Part shown: in pieces, positions 17,201 to 32,200 of the stretch | Layout of the letters: every line of letters begins with the position of its first letter | Position numbering within the stretch: the first letter of the stretch is position 1 | Assembly: GCA_029167225.1 (NCBI GenBank) | Contig: JARFNK010000032.1 | Span: forward strand, 1-54,773 | Direction: 5' to 3' | From: Sphingobium arseniciresistens | Lineage (GTDB): Bacteria > Pseudomonadota > Alphaproteobacteria > Sphingomonadales > Sphingomonadaceae | Length of the DNA: 54,773 nt | Position numbers and translations under genes: made by a program | Notes under the pieces: model-generated | Database searches by the model: none | Seen by the model: only the letters and a program-made list of their open reading frames with translations | What the model was told of the DNA's origin: nothing

Positions 17201-20200
17201 CTGCCAATGACGTAGGCTTTGCTGAGCTGGCGCAGGACCGTGCGGCAGCGATGACCACGCCCAAGATGAAGGATCTTGTCGCCAAGGTCGGCGATGTCCT
17301 GGGCGAATGGGGCATGACGCTCGAAACCAGCCAGGAACTGGTAGCCGTCAAACTCGGCAGCGATGGCGTCTTCGTCGACCGTGCAGTCTATGTCGAGGAT
17401 GCGACCGGCGGCTATTGGACGCTCGAATCCGGGAATCCGATTCTCGACGGACAAGGTGCGACCATCGCACGCCCGACGCTGGAGCAAGTGCTCGGCCAAG
17501 GCTCCAGCTGGAGACTCGAGCAAGCCTGGTCACCTTCCTCGCGTGAGAGCGCCCTCGCCTTCCGCGACGAAGCACCATATCTCATGAGCCAGGTGAATGG
17601 CCGTGCAGTCATTCTCGACTATGGCATCAAGCAGAGCGACGGAAGCTGGGCCCTCGCATCCAATTCGTCTGTCTCCTACGCTTCCATCGACGCTATCTTC
17701 GCCCTCCCCCACGCGATCGGGACCGAATGGCGCCGAGAGGACATCCAGTTCAATCCGCTTGCGAACCTCCCCGTCGAGACGATCGCCGTCAATTTCATCA
17801 ACGGGGTCGCCGTCGACTATACGGTGCGGATCACCGACAATGACGGCAGTTTCTATGTCTGGGCGCGTAACCTCGATCGGGCGCTTCAACTCCAGGCCAA
17901 GTCGGGTAACGCGTTCGAATTCAACCTGCGTAACTACCAGATTGATTTTGATACCCTCGATGAAGTCGGTTCGACCGACGACAGCGTATATCGCGTCGAG
18001 CTGCTGACACCGCAGCAATTCCATTTCGCGACCAGCCTCGGCGGCGTCGACTTCCGCCCTCAAATGCTGTCCGCAACCTACAATAATGTGAACGGCCAGC
18101 TCAGCTATAGCGTGAACGGTGTCGAAGGCGCGGGTCGTTACGTCAATCAGGTGGACGCCAATGGCGCCCCCGTCCTGGTGACCTATTCCGATGGGACGAC
18201 AGCGCCGGCAACCAGGTACCAGAGCGACATCAAAACGATGATCGCCATGCTCCAGCCGGTGATGGAGCAATATGTCATCACGTCGCGCCGTCTGGCGGTG
18301 CGCCTCGCCCTGCAAGGGGGCCTCAAGCCCTTTGCCCAGGGACTGTCCTATGACGCCTCGCGTGATGTGTTCGTCACGACCACCGATCGCCAGATGGCCC
18401 CGATGTTCGAGGCCATCTTCGCGGCGGCACCTGTATCAAACGCAAATGACGCAGTTCTCGACTATCTGACCGACTGGAACGAAATTCTCTGGCAGATTTA
18501 CCCCGACTTCGCGCCTGACGACGATGGCGGTGTCCTTGAGGCGAAGGTAGGCGTAGATCAGGCCTACATCATGCAGATGCTGATCCAGGCGTACGAGAAT
18601 GTAGGCGTGGACCTTGATATCCGCGGCGTCGCTCATGCGCTTTCGATCGATGAAACCCGGATCATCACCCATGCAAACGGCGACACGCTCGTCGAAGGCA
18701 CGAACGGCACCGACTATTTCTACATGACCGTTGGCGACCAGACCCTGCGTGGCGGCATGAGCGCGGATTATTACTTCGTCGGCAAAAACAGCGGCAATGA
18801 CGTCATCTTCGATCAGGACCTTGGCGGGAACGACGAACTGCGCTTCACCGATGTCGATTCCGGCGATGTCATCGCCATTCGCGATGGCGAGGACCTGATC
18901 CTCCAAATCCGCGGGCAGACGAATTTCGTTCGGTTGACCGATCAGTTCCTGGGCGAACTCAATCCCTATCTGTCCAACGGCAAACAGTTCCAGTCCGGCG
19001 TCGAACAGATCGTCTTCTCCGACGGTGTCATCTGGGATCGCTTCCGCATCGCGGTCGAAGTAGCCGACCCGCGCGATACAGGTGACGTCTATGCAGGCTC
19101 CGGCTCGGGCGACGTGCTCTGGGGCGGCAAGGGCAATGACGTTCTTACCGGTGGCCTGGGCGGCGACATCTACATTTTCGCGCGCGGCGACGGCCAGGAT
19201 GTCATCAGCGAACGCGGTGGTTTCTCGTTCGGCCCGATCAAGGCAGGCATCGACTTCCTCAAATTCACCGGCGATATCAGCGCCAGCGATTTGCGGCTGA
19301 CGCGCAGCGGCACGGATACGACGCTGCATATCACTCTGCTCGACAAGCAGGGGTACCCAACCAGCGATACGATCGAGATCGAGGATTATTTCGGCGGGTT
19401 GTCGCTTGGCCTCGGCCTGTTTTCCGAGGTGCTGGGCAGCAGCGACGGGCTCGACTATGTGTCACCCAGCCAGGTCGAACGCTTCATTTTTGACGACGGC
19501 ACGAGCCTTGAATTCACGCAGGTTGCCGAGCGGGTCCTCGCAAACGCGAAGACCGAAGGCGATGACGCGATCTACGGATTCCTCAACGACAACACACTCG
19601 ACGGCGGAGCCGGCGATGATTATCTCCAGGGTGGCCGCGGCGACGACACATATATTTTCGGACGCAACTATGGTTATGACGTCATCGAGGATAACGGCCC
19701 TAAATATGGCCTGTTCGATCCGCCATCGAAGGACGTCCTGAAATTCGTCGACGACATTCGCTGGACCGACCTCGACTATCTGCGCACCGGTAAGAGCGAC
19801 ACGCTGACATTGCGCGTTTCCGGTACCGATGATCAGGTGACCATGGTCGATTTCCTCGAGGAAATCATCTTCCTGGGTTATGTGAATGCGCTCGAGACAA
19901 TCGCGTTCGCGGACGGGACCGAGTGGAGCTACCTTCAACTCCTCCAGCATTTCGTGGACGTCGGCCAGACCGGCGGAAACGATGTCATATACGGGTTCGA
20001 GGGCATTGCCGACATCTTCTACGTTGGCGCCGGCAACGATCGCCTGGAGGGCCTGTCGGGTAACGATATTTATTATTTCGCTCAAGGGAGCGGCAACGAC
20101 ACGGTCTTCGATGAGGAAGGTGCGGATCGGCTCATCTTCGCAAACCTCAATTTCTCCGACGTCGCCATCACGCGTGCGGCGCTCGATCTCGTGTTCACGA

Positions 20201-23200
20201 TCAAAGCGACCGGCGAGCGGCTCATCGTCGAAGGCCAGTATATCCGCGAGGGCGCTCAGCACGCAGCGGTCGAACTGTTCGTCTTTGGGGATCGCCTGGT
20301 TTCCTTCACCGATCTCAACCCTGAGGACATCGCGCTCGACCGCTTCACCGGCGGAGCGACCAGCGGGGCAGACGTCCTCACGGGCTCCGATTTCGGCGAA
20401 ATCATCGACGGGCGCGGCGGTGACGATGAGCTGATCGGCGGCGACGGCGGCGACACCTATATCTTCGACGTCGGCTACGGCCACGATACGATCGTTGACC
20501 GCCGTACCCGCGCGCACTGGGGCGATCGCGCTGGCGCCAACGTGCCGGTCAACGACACGATCGAATTCGGCGCGGACATCCGCTTCCAGGGCGACCGCAA
20601 TATCGTCTTCACCAAGTCCGGCGATGATCTTCTCATCACGGTCACCGGCCGCCCCGACAGCAGCTTGCGCATCCGCAATCAGTTCCGCAGCATCGACGAC
20701 GCGGTCGAGATCTTCCGCTTCGCCGATGGCAGCATACTCTCGGCGGGTGATATCGAGCAGGAACTGCAGATCGAAGGCGGCAACCGCGGTGACAATATCA
20801 TCGAGGTCAGCGAGCTTCTCATCAATGTCCCTAACACGCTCGACGGCCGCCAGGGCGACGACACCCTGAAGGGCGGCAATGCCGGGGATACCTACGCCTT
20901 CACGGCAGGCTACGACTTCGACACGATCATCGAAAAGCAGGATCGTGCCGGCGCGATCGATCGCATCGTCTTCGGCGCCTCGGTTCATCTCGAAGATCTG
21001 ATCGTTACCCGCGACGGTAGCGACTTGATCATCGATCTTGGCAGCGGGGCAGACGTCCTGCGCATCGTGGGCGGCCTCGGCTCGACCAGCATTGAGGAAT
21101 ATCATTTCGCCGACGGCTCCGTGCTGACGCGTGACGACCTCATTGAACGCATGCTCACCGGCGGGTCGGGCGACGACAGCATCGTTGGCTTCGACGGTCG
21201 CGCCGACGTGATTTCCGGCGGCGCTGGTTCTGACCTGCTCGCGGGCGGTACTGGCAACGACACCTATAAGTTTGGCATCGGCGATGGCTATGATGCCGTC
21301 ACCGACACCGGCGGCATTGACCAGATCGTCTTCAAGGCTGGAGTGACCAGCACCGAAGTGACGTTCCGCAACGTTGACGGCGATCTCCTCATCTCGCTTG
21401 CAACCGGCACCGACCGTCTCGTTATTCTGGGTGGCTACAAGAACGCGCCGGTTGAATCCTTCGTCTTTGCCGACGGCGAGACGCTCTCGCTAGCTCAAGT
21501 GCGTAGCCTGATCCTCGCGGGCAGCGACAGTAGTGGCCAGGATATCATCGATCTGCGCGAACTCGACGTCACCGACGCCGTGGAACCTGGCAGTGGTAAC
21601 GACCGGATTCTCATGGCGAACGGCGGCATGGTCACGATCAATGCCGGGGATGGCGTCGACCGGATAGAAATGCCCGCTGGCGTAAACTCGGCCACCATCA
21701 ATTTTGCCGACTTTGGCGCAGCCGACGCACTCATCCGTCCCCTTGCGCGCGGCAGTAACGACATTGCTATCCTGTTCTCCACTGGCGACCAGGTCATTCT
21801 CGTCGATGGCATAGGAGGCGGTGCCCTACCCTCGCTCCTCTTTGCCGATGGTCAATTGCTCGACGGAGCTGCAATCGTGCAGCGCCTCGTCAACGATCAG
21901 GCGAGCAGCAGTGACGACGTCATTTTCGGCTCGAACCGGGCTGAAACCCTTAACGGTGGCCAGGGCGCCGACTATCTCGCCGGTGGCGGTGGGAACGACA
22001 CCTATGTCTTCGCGCGTGGCGATGGCGCCGACGTGATCGAAGATAGCAACGGCTCAGACGATGTGCTGCGCATCAAGGGCTACGCCGTTGCCGACATGCG
22101 GGTCTCCTTCACACCTGATTTCCGCGAGACCGAAATCTCCTTCGGCGATGGCAGCGACCGCATCACGCTACGCCACGCCTCCTCGACCAATTATGCGATC
22201 GACCGTGTCCTCTTCGATGACGGGTCGAGCTTCACACTTACCCAGCTCGAAGGCCTATGGCGCGGCCAGGGCACCGACAATGACGACTATCTGGTGGGCA
22301 CCAACCTCAGCGCCGGAGAAATCTTTACCGGTGGCAAGGGCAATGACACCATTGCCGGCAACGGCGGCGCGGATATCATCCGGTTCAGCCGGGGCGACGG
22401 GCAGGATCGCGTCCAGAGCACCACCGGGTGGGACGGCCTCGCCGTCATCGAATTTGGTTCGGACATCGCCCGAAGCGACGTAACCGCACAGCGCGACGCC
22501 AATGGCAATATCGTGCTGCTGATCGCCGGTGGCGATGACCGGCTTACGCTGGTCGATCCGGTAGGCCGTGTCGACGGCATTATCGCATCCATCAAGTTTG
22601 TGGACGGGACGAGCGTGAAGCTGTCCGCTCTCGCAGCGGCGATCCCGGGTACGGATGGAGACGATCATATCATCGTCCCCGCCGACGCCGCGAACACCGG
22701 CTGGGAAATCTATGGCGGCGGCGGCAACGACTATATCGAAACCGGACACGGCAACGACATCCTGACCGGTGGCAGAGGCAATGACCGGCTCGAGGGCAAC
22801 CGCGGCAGCGACACCTATTATTTCGACCGAGGTGATGGCCAGGATCGCATCCTTGATGCCAGCATCGTCAACGGCGGCGGCACCGATACGCTGAGATTTG
22901 GCCCCGGTATCAACCCGGACGACGTAATCTTCCTTGGTGTCGAAAACGGCTCGATCCGTCTTACCATCGCTGGCAGCCAGGACCGGCTCACCATCGAGGG
23001 CATGGGCAATAACGAGAGCAACTGGGTCGATAACGTCGACAACGTGATCGAGCAATTCGTCTTTGCCGATGGCACCGTCTGGGACACCGCCGAAATCTTC
23101 TCCAGAGCCTCGCAGGGCACGGACGGCAATGACGGGATCGAGTTCGGCATCTGGTTCGAGCGCACTCTGATCATCGCAGGCGGCAAAGGCGACGACACGA

Positions 23201-26200
23201 TCATCACCGGCAATGGTGATGCGACTTTCGCCTTCAACCGCGGCGACGGCCGTGACACGATCGATGTTCCTAATCCATGGAACTCGCTAAATACGCTGAG
23301 CTTTGGTGCCGGCATTTCTGCTGATGACGTCGTCGTCACTGTGCAAGGCGAAGACCTGCTCGTACGCCTCAGGGGCGGTGACGACCAAGTTCTCATTCGC
23401 GGCCAGGCATATAGTTCGCTTGATGATATCGACCGGGTGCAATTCGCGGACGGCACGCAGTGGAATCTGACCGAATTCCGCAGCCACATCGTCACGGAAT
23501 CCGCCGCCCAGAACATTCTCTACCCCACAGCGAGCACCGATCCCTTCGCTTCCGTGATCTTCGGCGGCGCCGGCGAGGAGCCGGGCGGAGGAGAGCCCGG
23601 GGGTGAAGAACCCGGCGAACCGCAAGGCGTGATCCTGAACGGCACCGTCAACAGCGACAGTCTCAACGGCACCCCGTTCGACGATCAGATCTTCGGCAAG
23701 GGCGGGTCCGATACCCTTTCGGGCATGGGCGGCAACGATCATCTCGTCGGCGATACCCCGAACGATGTCGCCGCTTCCGGTTGGCCAACCATTCAATCGG
23801 AATTGCGCGACTATTTCGGGCCTCAGACTAACATACTGGTGAATGGCCTGGGCGGCGACGCAGGGTTTGGCGAAGAAGCGCTGCCTGCAGGTGACGACGA
23901 AGAACTCTCCATCGACATCCCGGCTGTATTTCTGGCGGCAATCGGTGGCGAACTCACCATCAATGGACAGTCAATTACCGGAATCCTGGTTCGGACCAAC
24001 GGCTATAGCGAACTTGGCAACATCGGCTTTGGTATTCTGCCCTACGACGCGGACAACGGTGCAGGCCCCCTTTCGCCCAGCCCCGGTGGAACCTCGCAAG
24101 GCACCAACCGGGTTTGGTATGATTTCGACGAGACAACACAGACTATCACCGTCACCTGGGATGATGTCGGGCAATTTCCGGCTGATACGATCCCGAACGC
24201 TTTCCAACTCCAGATCAAGGTTCTGGGTCCAGACTCATTCGATATCGTCTATCGCTATGAATCCGTCGAATGGGCTAACGGCCAGACGCCATATCTCAGC
24301 AGCGCGGGATATAGCGAACTCGCAATGCCATCCGAAGGCCCACTCGGTCTCGATACCATGCCGGGGAACCTCGGCGATGCAGGGGTCTGGTCTTTCCAGA
24401 TCAGAGGTTCGACCACGATCGGCTTTCCCACCAGCCAGAATGACACGGTTTATGGCGGTAGCGGCAATGATCTTCTCGAAGGCGGCGAAGGCGACGACTA
24501 TCTGTCCGGTGACGACGGAAATGATTTACTCGACGGCGGTGCCGGCAACGATCAGTTGTCGGGTGGATCCGGTGACGATCAGCTCATCGGCGGCGACGGA
24601 AACGATAGCTTCTTCGACTATGCTGGCTCCAATTCGATGTCCGGCGGCGCAGGCGACGACTATTTCTCCTTCAATCGCGTCTTCAGCACTCAAAATCAGG
24701 CCGAAGGCGGCAGCGGCCGTGACACCTATGCGCTAGGCTTGCCTTCCCAAGACCAGAGCTGGTTTGCAGGCTCGGCACCGTTGGTATCTGACTTCACTCC
24801 TGGGCAGGATGGAGACATCATTGCCTTTAATGGCGGCAATGATGAAAATGGCGATCCTGTCATTGCCTGGGAACGCATTTTCCTGGTCCAGGACGGCGCT
24901 GACGTCGTTGTCTTTTACAAGCCTGAGAGCGCCGACGCACCGCCGCTGGTCGAACTGTTGCGGCTCCAGTCGCTCGATGGCAGCCTTCTCACACGCAACA
25001 ACTTCAACGATCTCGATGATCGCGCGGAAATCCTGTTCACCGGTGAGCTTCACTTTGGTGAAAGTAGCGACGACCATCTCGAAGGCGGCTCGACCGACGA
25101 TATCCTCGATGGCGGCTATGGCAACGATACGCTGATCGGTGGTGACGGGGATGATATCTTCCTCGATGCCGCCGGCGTTAACGTCCTTGATGGCGGGGCG
25201 GGCAACGACATATTCGACCTGACCGCGCCCGACGCTGCGGACCTGGCGACCGGCGGTGCTGGCAAGGATACCTATCTGGTGCGCATCCCGGCCCTATTCG
25301 TGCCGGGAAATAATGTCCTTTTCTCGACCGCGACCGACCTTGGCGCTGAACTTGTCTCGACGGTCACCGACTTTGCAGCCGGCCACGGTGGCGATGTGAT
25401 CACCTTCCGCCCAAGCCGGAATTCCCAGGGCGATTTCGAGGTTCTCGACTATGATCGCATCCTCTTCGCCCAGGAGGGCGACGATGTCGTGGTCTATGCA
25501 AGGACCAATGCGGCGACCTATGTCCCGATCCTGCGTCTAGCAAACCTCGACGGCAGCTTGCTCACGCTCGACAATTTCACCGAGCTCGACGGACGCACAT
25601 CGATTATCGCGCAACCCTTGTCCCTCACGGGAACCGAAGACAGTGACGAGCTCATTGGCGGCCCGCTGGCCGATACGATCTTTGGGCTTGGCGGCGACGA
25701 TCTCCTCTCGGGCGGCAGCGGCGGCGATGACATAATAGTTGGCGGCGATGGCAACGACACCTTCATCGATGTCGGCACGGGCCTGGGCAGCGACACGCTG
25801 ACCGGCGGCACAGGCCGCGATTATTATGAAATCCTCGCAAGCCCCGCGCCCGGTGCAACGGGCGTTGACATTATCACTGATTTCACAGTTGGTGACGAAG
25901 GCGACATCCTTGGCATTATCACGGGCTCCAGTCCGGATGGAGAAGGCTCGGTCTTCATTACCCAGGACGGGAACGACACGATCGTGTCGCTTGCCATCTC
26001 GAACGATGGCGTAGTGCGTTCGACCCGGCCACTGATCCGCCTGCTCGGCGTCGACGCTTCCGAGCTCACACTCGCAAACTTCGACGGCAATGATTTCCAG
26101 TTGGTCGAGAACCAGATCATCGTCGGGGACGCGGACGAAAATCTGCTCGAGGGGGGGCTTGGCAACGATCATATCTCCGGTCTCGATGGCAATGACCAGA

Positions 26201-29200
26201 TCTACGGCGGCGGCGGAGACGACGTCCTGCTGGGCGGCGACGGCGATGACCAGTTCGAGGACAGCATCGGCGCCAACGAGATGGATGGCGGCGCTGGCGA
26301 CGACATCTTCTGGAACCTCTCCTACGGGAATCAATCCAACCGGATCACCGGCGGCATCGGGCGCGACCGTTTCGTTATCGGTTATGGCGGCGTCGGCAGC
26401 GGCGGCGGTGTCGAAATCGGCCTGATGGCCCTCGAAAGCGGTGCGGCGGCGGGCGTGGTCCAGAGCGACGTCATTACCGACTTCGAAGTCGGCGCCCAGG
26501 GCGATATCATCGAGCTCGACTATGATTCCGCCTACCATGTTTCCTACAACATCTATGCAGCGCTCGTTCGACAGGACGGCGCGAACACGATCGTTTCAGG
26601 TCAGCGATATGACGGCAATACCGGTAATTACGTCACCACCACACTGCTGACACTCGAGAACGTCAACGCGAACAGCCTTACCTCCGAGAATTTCAACGGT
26701 GCACGTATCCTGCGCACCGACGACATCGTCGTTACGGGCACCAATGGCAGCGACCAGCTCCTTGGCGGTTGGGGCAATGACCTCATCAATGGCAGATATG
26801 GCAACGACACCATCAGCGGTGATAAGGGCGATGACCACCTGATCGGTGACAGCGGCCTGCCGCAGACCGACCTCCCCGACCTGACCACCTATTTCGGGAC
26901 GCTCTCCAGCGCGCTCGTCAACACGCTTGGTGGCCCGCTCGGCTTCGGTGAGAGCGCAATGGCGCGCGCGGATTATCTTTACACCACGATTCCTCTCCCT
27001 GAGGACTTCAACGACGGCTCGGTCACCATATATGGCGCGCCCGTCACCCAGATGGACGTCAACACCGACGGTTCGGTGACGATGGGGAACTTCTCCTTCA
27101 ACATCTGGACCCAGGACGTCGATACCCGGGGCGGAGCGGTAACACCAAGCGCGGGCGGCAATTCTGCCGGCAGCAACCAGGTGTGGTGGGATTTCGACGC
27201 GGCGACGAGCACGATCACCGTCACCTGGGACGACGTCTACGGCTACAATATTGGCTCGCCCGATGCCTTCCAGGTGCAGATCAAGGTGCTCGGCGATGAC
27301 GAATTCGACATCGTCTTCCGCTATGAAAGCCTGAGCTGGGCGCGCAACGGCACGCCCAACATCTATACGCCCTGGGGCAGTTTCTACCTTCCGCTTCCCG
27401 CAGATGGCGCAGTCGGACTCGATACGGCACCTGGCAACACTGGTGGGGCAGGCGTCTGGGCTGTTCAGATCCGTGGCAACCAGCTTATCACCGGCATCGC
27501 GCTCAACGATGACCAACTCTACGGCGGCGATGGCAACGACACCCTTGAGGGCGGGCTCGGTGAGGACCGTCTGGATGGCGGGGCCGGGTCGGATATCCTG
27601 ACCGGCGGCGCAGGCCGCGACACCTTCATTATCTCGGACAGCAGCGCAACAATCGGCGGGGCTGATATCGTGACCGATTTCGAGACCGGCGAGAACGGCG
27701 ACATCGTCGAAGTCCCCTATTGGGCGGTTATCGGCGGACTGGAGCAGGAATCCGTCCTCCTCAAACGGGAAGGATCCGACGTTCTCGTTCAGAGCATCCT
27801 GTCGACCAACAGCGATGGCAGTTACGTATTCGGCACCACGCTGGTGCTCCAGAATATCAATATGGGCGATCTCACGACCGCCAATTTCGGCGGTATGCGC
27901 TTTGCGTCCTCCGAAAATCAGACACTCACCGGCACAGACGGCAACGATGTGCTGACAGGCAGCCTCGGCAATGATCTGATTGATGGCGGCTACGGCGCTG
28001 ATTTCCTCACCGGGGGCGGCGGAAACGACTACATTATCGGGGACAGTGGCGGCAGCGATCCCTTCATCGGACAAGGTCTTGCAGCTTTCGGACCGGCGAG
28101 CAATGCGCTTGTCAACACGCTGGGAGGCCTGCGCGGCTTTGGCGAAACGGTACTTGCGCGCAGCGACGATGGCTCCGAGACGATCGGTATACCGGTCGGC
28201 TTCAATGGAGGCACGCTCAACGTCGAAGGCACGGCGGTCAGTGCGATCCAGGTTTCGACCAATGGCACACTCACCATTGGTTCGCTCAGCATCCAGATCT
28301 GGCCGCAGGACGCCGACACCCGCGCAGGCGATCTCACCCCCAGCGCAGGCGGCAATTCGACCGGCAGCAATCAGGTTTGGGTCGACTTCGATGCAGTGAC
28401 CGGCACGATCACCATCACCTGGGATGATGTCGGTGCTTATGGCAACAATACCACGCCCAATGCCTTCCAGGCGCAGATCAAGGTCATAGGCAATGGCGAT
28501 TTCGACATCGCCTATCGCTACGAGCAACTCACCTGGGGCGGCGGCAGCTATCCCGGCCTCTACACAACGCAGCAATCGCGCACCCTGCCCATGCCCGCAA
28601 ACGGTCTCGTCACTCTCGACACGGCCGAAGGTAATCTTGGTGTTCCGGGTTTCTGGTACATGCAGGTACGCGGCTCCAACGTCTCGACCTTCAACCGCAA
28701 TGATGACACGCTGCGCGGCGGCGACGGGAACGACGTCCTCGAAGGTGGCCTCGGCTCGGATTCTCTCGAAGGCGGCCAGGGTGCAGACACGCTAATTGGC
28801 GGGGATGGCGCGGACTTCTTTGAGGATATCTCCTCGGACGATGCCGTCGACACCATGACGGGCGGCAACGGTCGCGACACCTATCGCTACATCAACCGCT
28901 ACAACATGGGTTCGGCCGAAGACGTCATTACCGATTTCGAGACCGGCCCGACCGGCGATGTCATCAAGTTCGTCAACTATTATTCCGGAAACCCCTTCCA
29001 GCTCGGCCTGCTGGTGGTCAAACAAGATGGCGCGGACACGGTCATCCAGACCACCGAGAGCGGCGCCACGCCGCGCTCGATCCTGCGCCTTCAGGGCGTC
29101 AGTGCGGGTAGCCTGACGCCAGAGAATTTTGACGGCTACGCTTTCCCGTTCGACGGTACTGTCGACCTCGACGACAGCGATGACGGCCACATCCTTTCCG

Positions 29201-32200
29201 GGAGCCCCTCCGACGACCGCATCTACGGCTTTGGCGGCGATGACACGATCTACGGCTATGACGGCAACGACAAGCTTGCCGGCGGCACGGGCAACGACAT
29301 CGTCGATGCGGGCAATGGCGATGACTGGGTTTCGGGTCAGGAAGGTAATGACCGTCTGATCGGCGGCGCCGGCGCCGATATCCTTGCAGGTGGAACCGGC
29401 GACGATATTCTCTTTGGCGGCACGGAAACCCAGGTCCTGTCCGATAGCGACATCTTCGAGGGCGGGCGCGGTGACGACAAACTCACGGGCGGCACCGGCA
29501 ACGACCTCTATCGCTTCACGCGCGGCGATGGTCGCGACACGATCAGCGACGCCGGCGGCAATGACCGTATCGAATTTGCCGAGGGGATCGATGCTGCGGA
29601 CGTTTCCGTGGTGCAGATCGGCACCGACCTTGAACTGCGCGTCAACGATGACGGCGGCCGTATCAGGCTCTCCCAGGCGCTTGCCTCGGGTAATGCCGGC
29701 AAGATCGAGCAGGTCGCCTTCGCGGATGGGACGACCTGGACCTGGACCGACGTCCTCGCCCGCTCCGTCACCACCACAGCTGGCGACGACACCGTTGCGC
29801 TTTTGGGTGGCCTCGCGACAATAGACGGCCAGGGCGGCAACGATACGCTTACCGGCACGAGCGGCGACGATACGCTGGCGGGCGGCGCCGGCGATGATGT
29901 CCTCTACGGTGGTCTGGGCGACGACATCTATCTCTTCAACCGCGGCGATGGGCAGGATCGCATCTCCGACAGCGGCGGCGTGAACCGCCTCCTGTTCGGT
30001 GCCGACATCGCACCCCAGGATGTTCAGCTTGTACGCGGAGCATCCACGGTCATGCTCGCAATCACTGGCACGGGTGACAGGATCAACCTTGGGGAAGCCG
30101 CGTCGCTCTCCATGGCGATCCAGTCTGTGGAGTTCGCCAATGGCACGGTCTGGACGGCCTCCACCTTGCTCACGATGGCGACCGATCCCACCACGGGCGA
30201 CGATATCCTCTATGGCTCGAACTATGCCGACGATCTGGTCGGCGGGCTCGGCAATGACGAGATATACGCAAGCGGTGGTAATGATACGCTACGCGGCGGC
30301 GCGGGCGCAGACAGGCTCGCGGGCGGTCTTGGCGACGACATTTATCGCTTCGGCCGCGGCGATGGCCAGGATCTCATCATCGAAAGTGGCGGCGTGGACA
30401 CGATCGATTTCGATGCCGGCATTGCGCCGGGCGATCTCATCGTCGAACAAAGCGCCGACGGCGCGAACCTGATCCTCAAAATCCGCGATACCGACGATCG
30501 GATCACGATCCAGGGCGCGATGACCAACAAGGTCGAAGCAGTCCGCTTTGCAGACGGCACCGTCTGGAGCGACCAGAATCTTCTGGAAATGGCAACGACT
30601 GCTAGCACCACCATCATCACCGGCGATGCCGGTGCAAACGCCCTCGTGAGCGGTTCGGGCAACAATCTCCTGATCGGCAATGGCGGCGACGATACCTATC
30701 GTTATGCACGCGGCAATGGCCGCGACACCATCCTCGACGCATCAGACTCTGTCTTCGATACGCTCGAGATCTCTGGCTATGAATATGGCGAACTCAGCTT
30801 CGCGCGTCTCTCGCCGCAAAGCGATGATATCGTTATTCGGCTCACCCAGGCAGGCGACGAGATCGTCATCCGCGGCGGTCTTGCCGGCTTCCGGGGCATC
30901 GAGCGGGTGCTGCTGACCGACAGTGACGTGGTGGTAAACCTCAGCGCCATCCGCACCGCCGCGCTTGCTTCCCAGCAGAGCGATGGGGACGACATCATCG
31001 CCGGCACATCGGGCAGCGACACCCTCACCGGTGGTCGGGGTAACGACATCATCAGCGGCAGCGGTGGCACCGACACCTTCGTTTACCGTTCCGGCGACGG
31101 CGTTGATCGCATCGAAGGCTACAGTCCCGATGCCGACATCCTGCGCCTCGAGGATCTCAATCCGACCGATATCGCGAGCACCGCACGCGGCGGCCCCGAC
31201 AATCTCGACCTCGTCATCACTTTCGTTGGCGGGAAGGACCAGATCGTCCTGACGGGGGCGCTCGCTTCGTTCAACCTCTTCACCATTCGTTTCGCCAACG
31301 GCACGGTCTGGAACCTCGACACCATGCGCGCCCGCGCGCTGTCCGACATCGACGGGGCCGGCAACGACAAGGTCTACGGGTTCGACGGCACCGATAATTT
31401 CGCGGCACGTGGCGGTGACGACCAGTTGTTCGGCGCGGAAGGATCGGACAGCTATGCGTTCGCTCGCGGCAGCGGTAATGACACGATCCAGGACAAGCAG
31501 ACGCAGACGGGGCCGGTGGATGCAGTCTTTGTCGCCGATTTCGCGTCTACCGAAGCGTCGGTGTCGCGCCTTTTCCGCGGCAGCGAGTCGGTCATCATCC
31601 GCTTCACCTCATCGACGGACGACAGCCTGACGATCATCGATGCACTGGCTGCCGATGGCAAGGGCGTCGAGATCGTCCGCTTTGCCGATGGGGTCGAATG
31701 GACCAAGGCGGCGATGCGCGATCTCGTCGACAACCGCGCACCCGCGGCGCTCGATGACGGCTATTATACCCTGATCGCCGGCCAGACGATCACCATCCTT
31801 GCAAGCGAATTGCTGCAAAACGACCTCGATGCCGATGGGGACCCCATTCACATCGTCTCGGTCGATGGCGGCGCTAACGGTACCGCATCGCTCGATGCGA
31901 ATGGCAATGTGCTCTTCACAGCCAGCAGCAGCTATTACGGCCCGACCACGCTGACCTACACGCTCACGGACGGACGCAACGCTTTCGACACGGCGCAAGT
32001 CGATATCCGCATTCGTCCTGTCGCAACGGCAATCGAGGATCGCGGTTTTACCATCGCGGAAGACGGCACGCTCAATATCCGCGTAGAGCGCTTGCTCTCC
32101 AACGATCTCGACGGTGACCGGATGATCGTCGGACAGGTCAATAGTGCAGTGGGCGGCACCGTCTCGCTCTCCAGCGACGGCAACATCGCTTTCGATCCCA

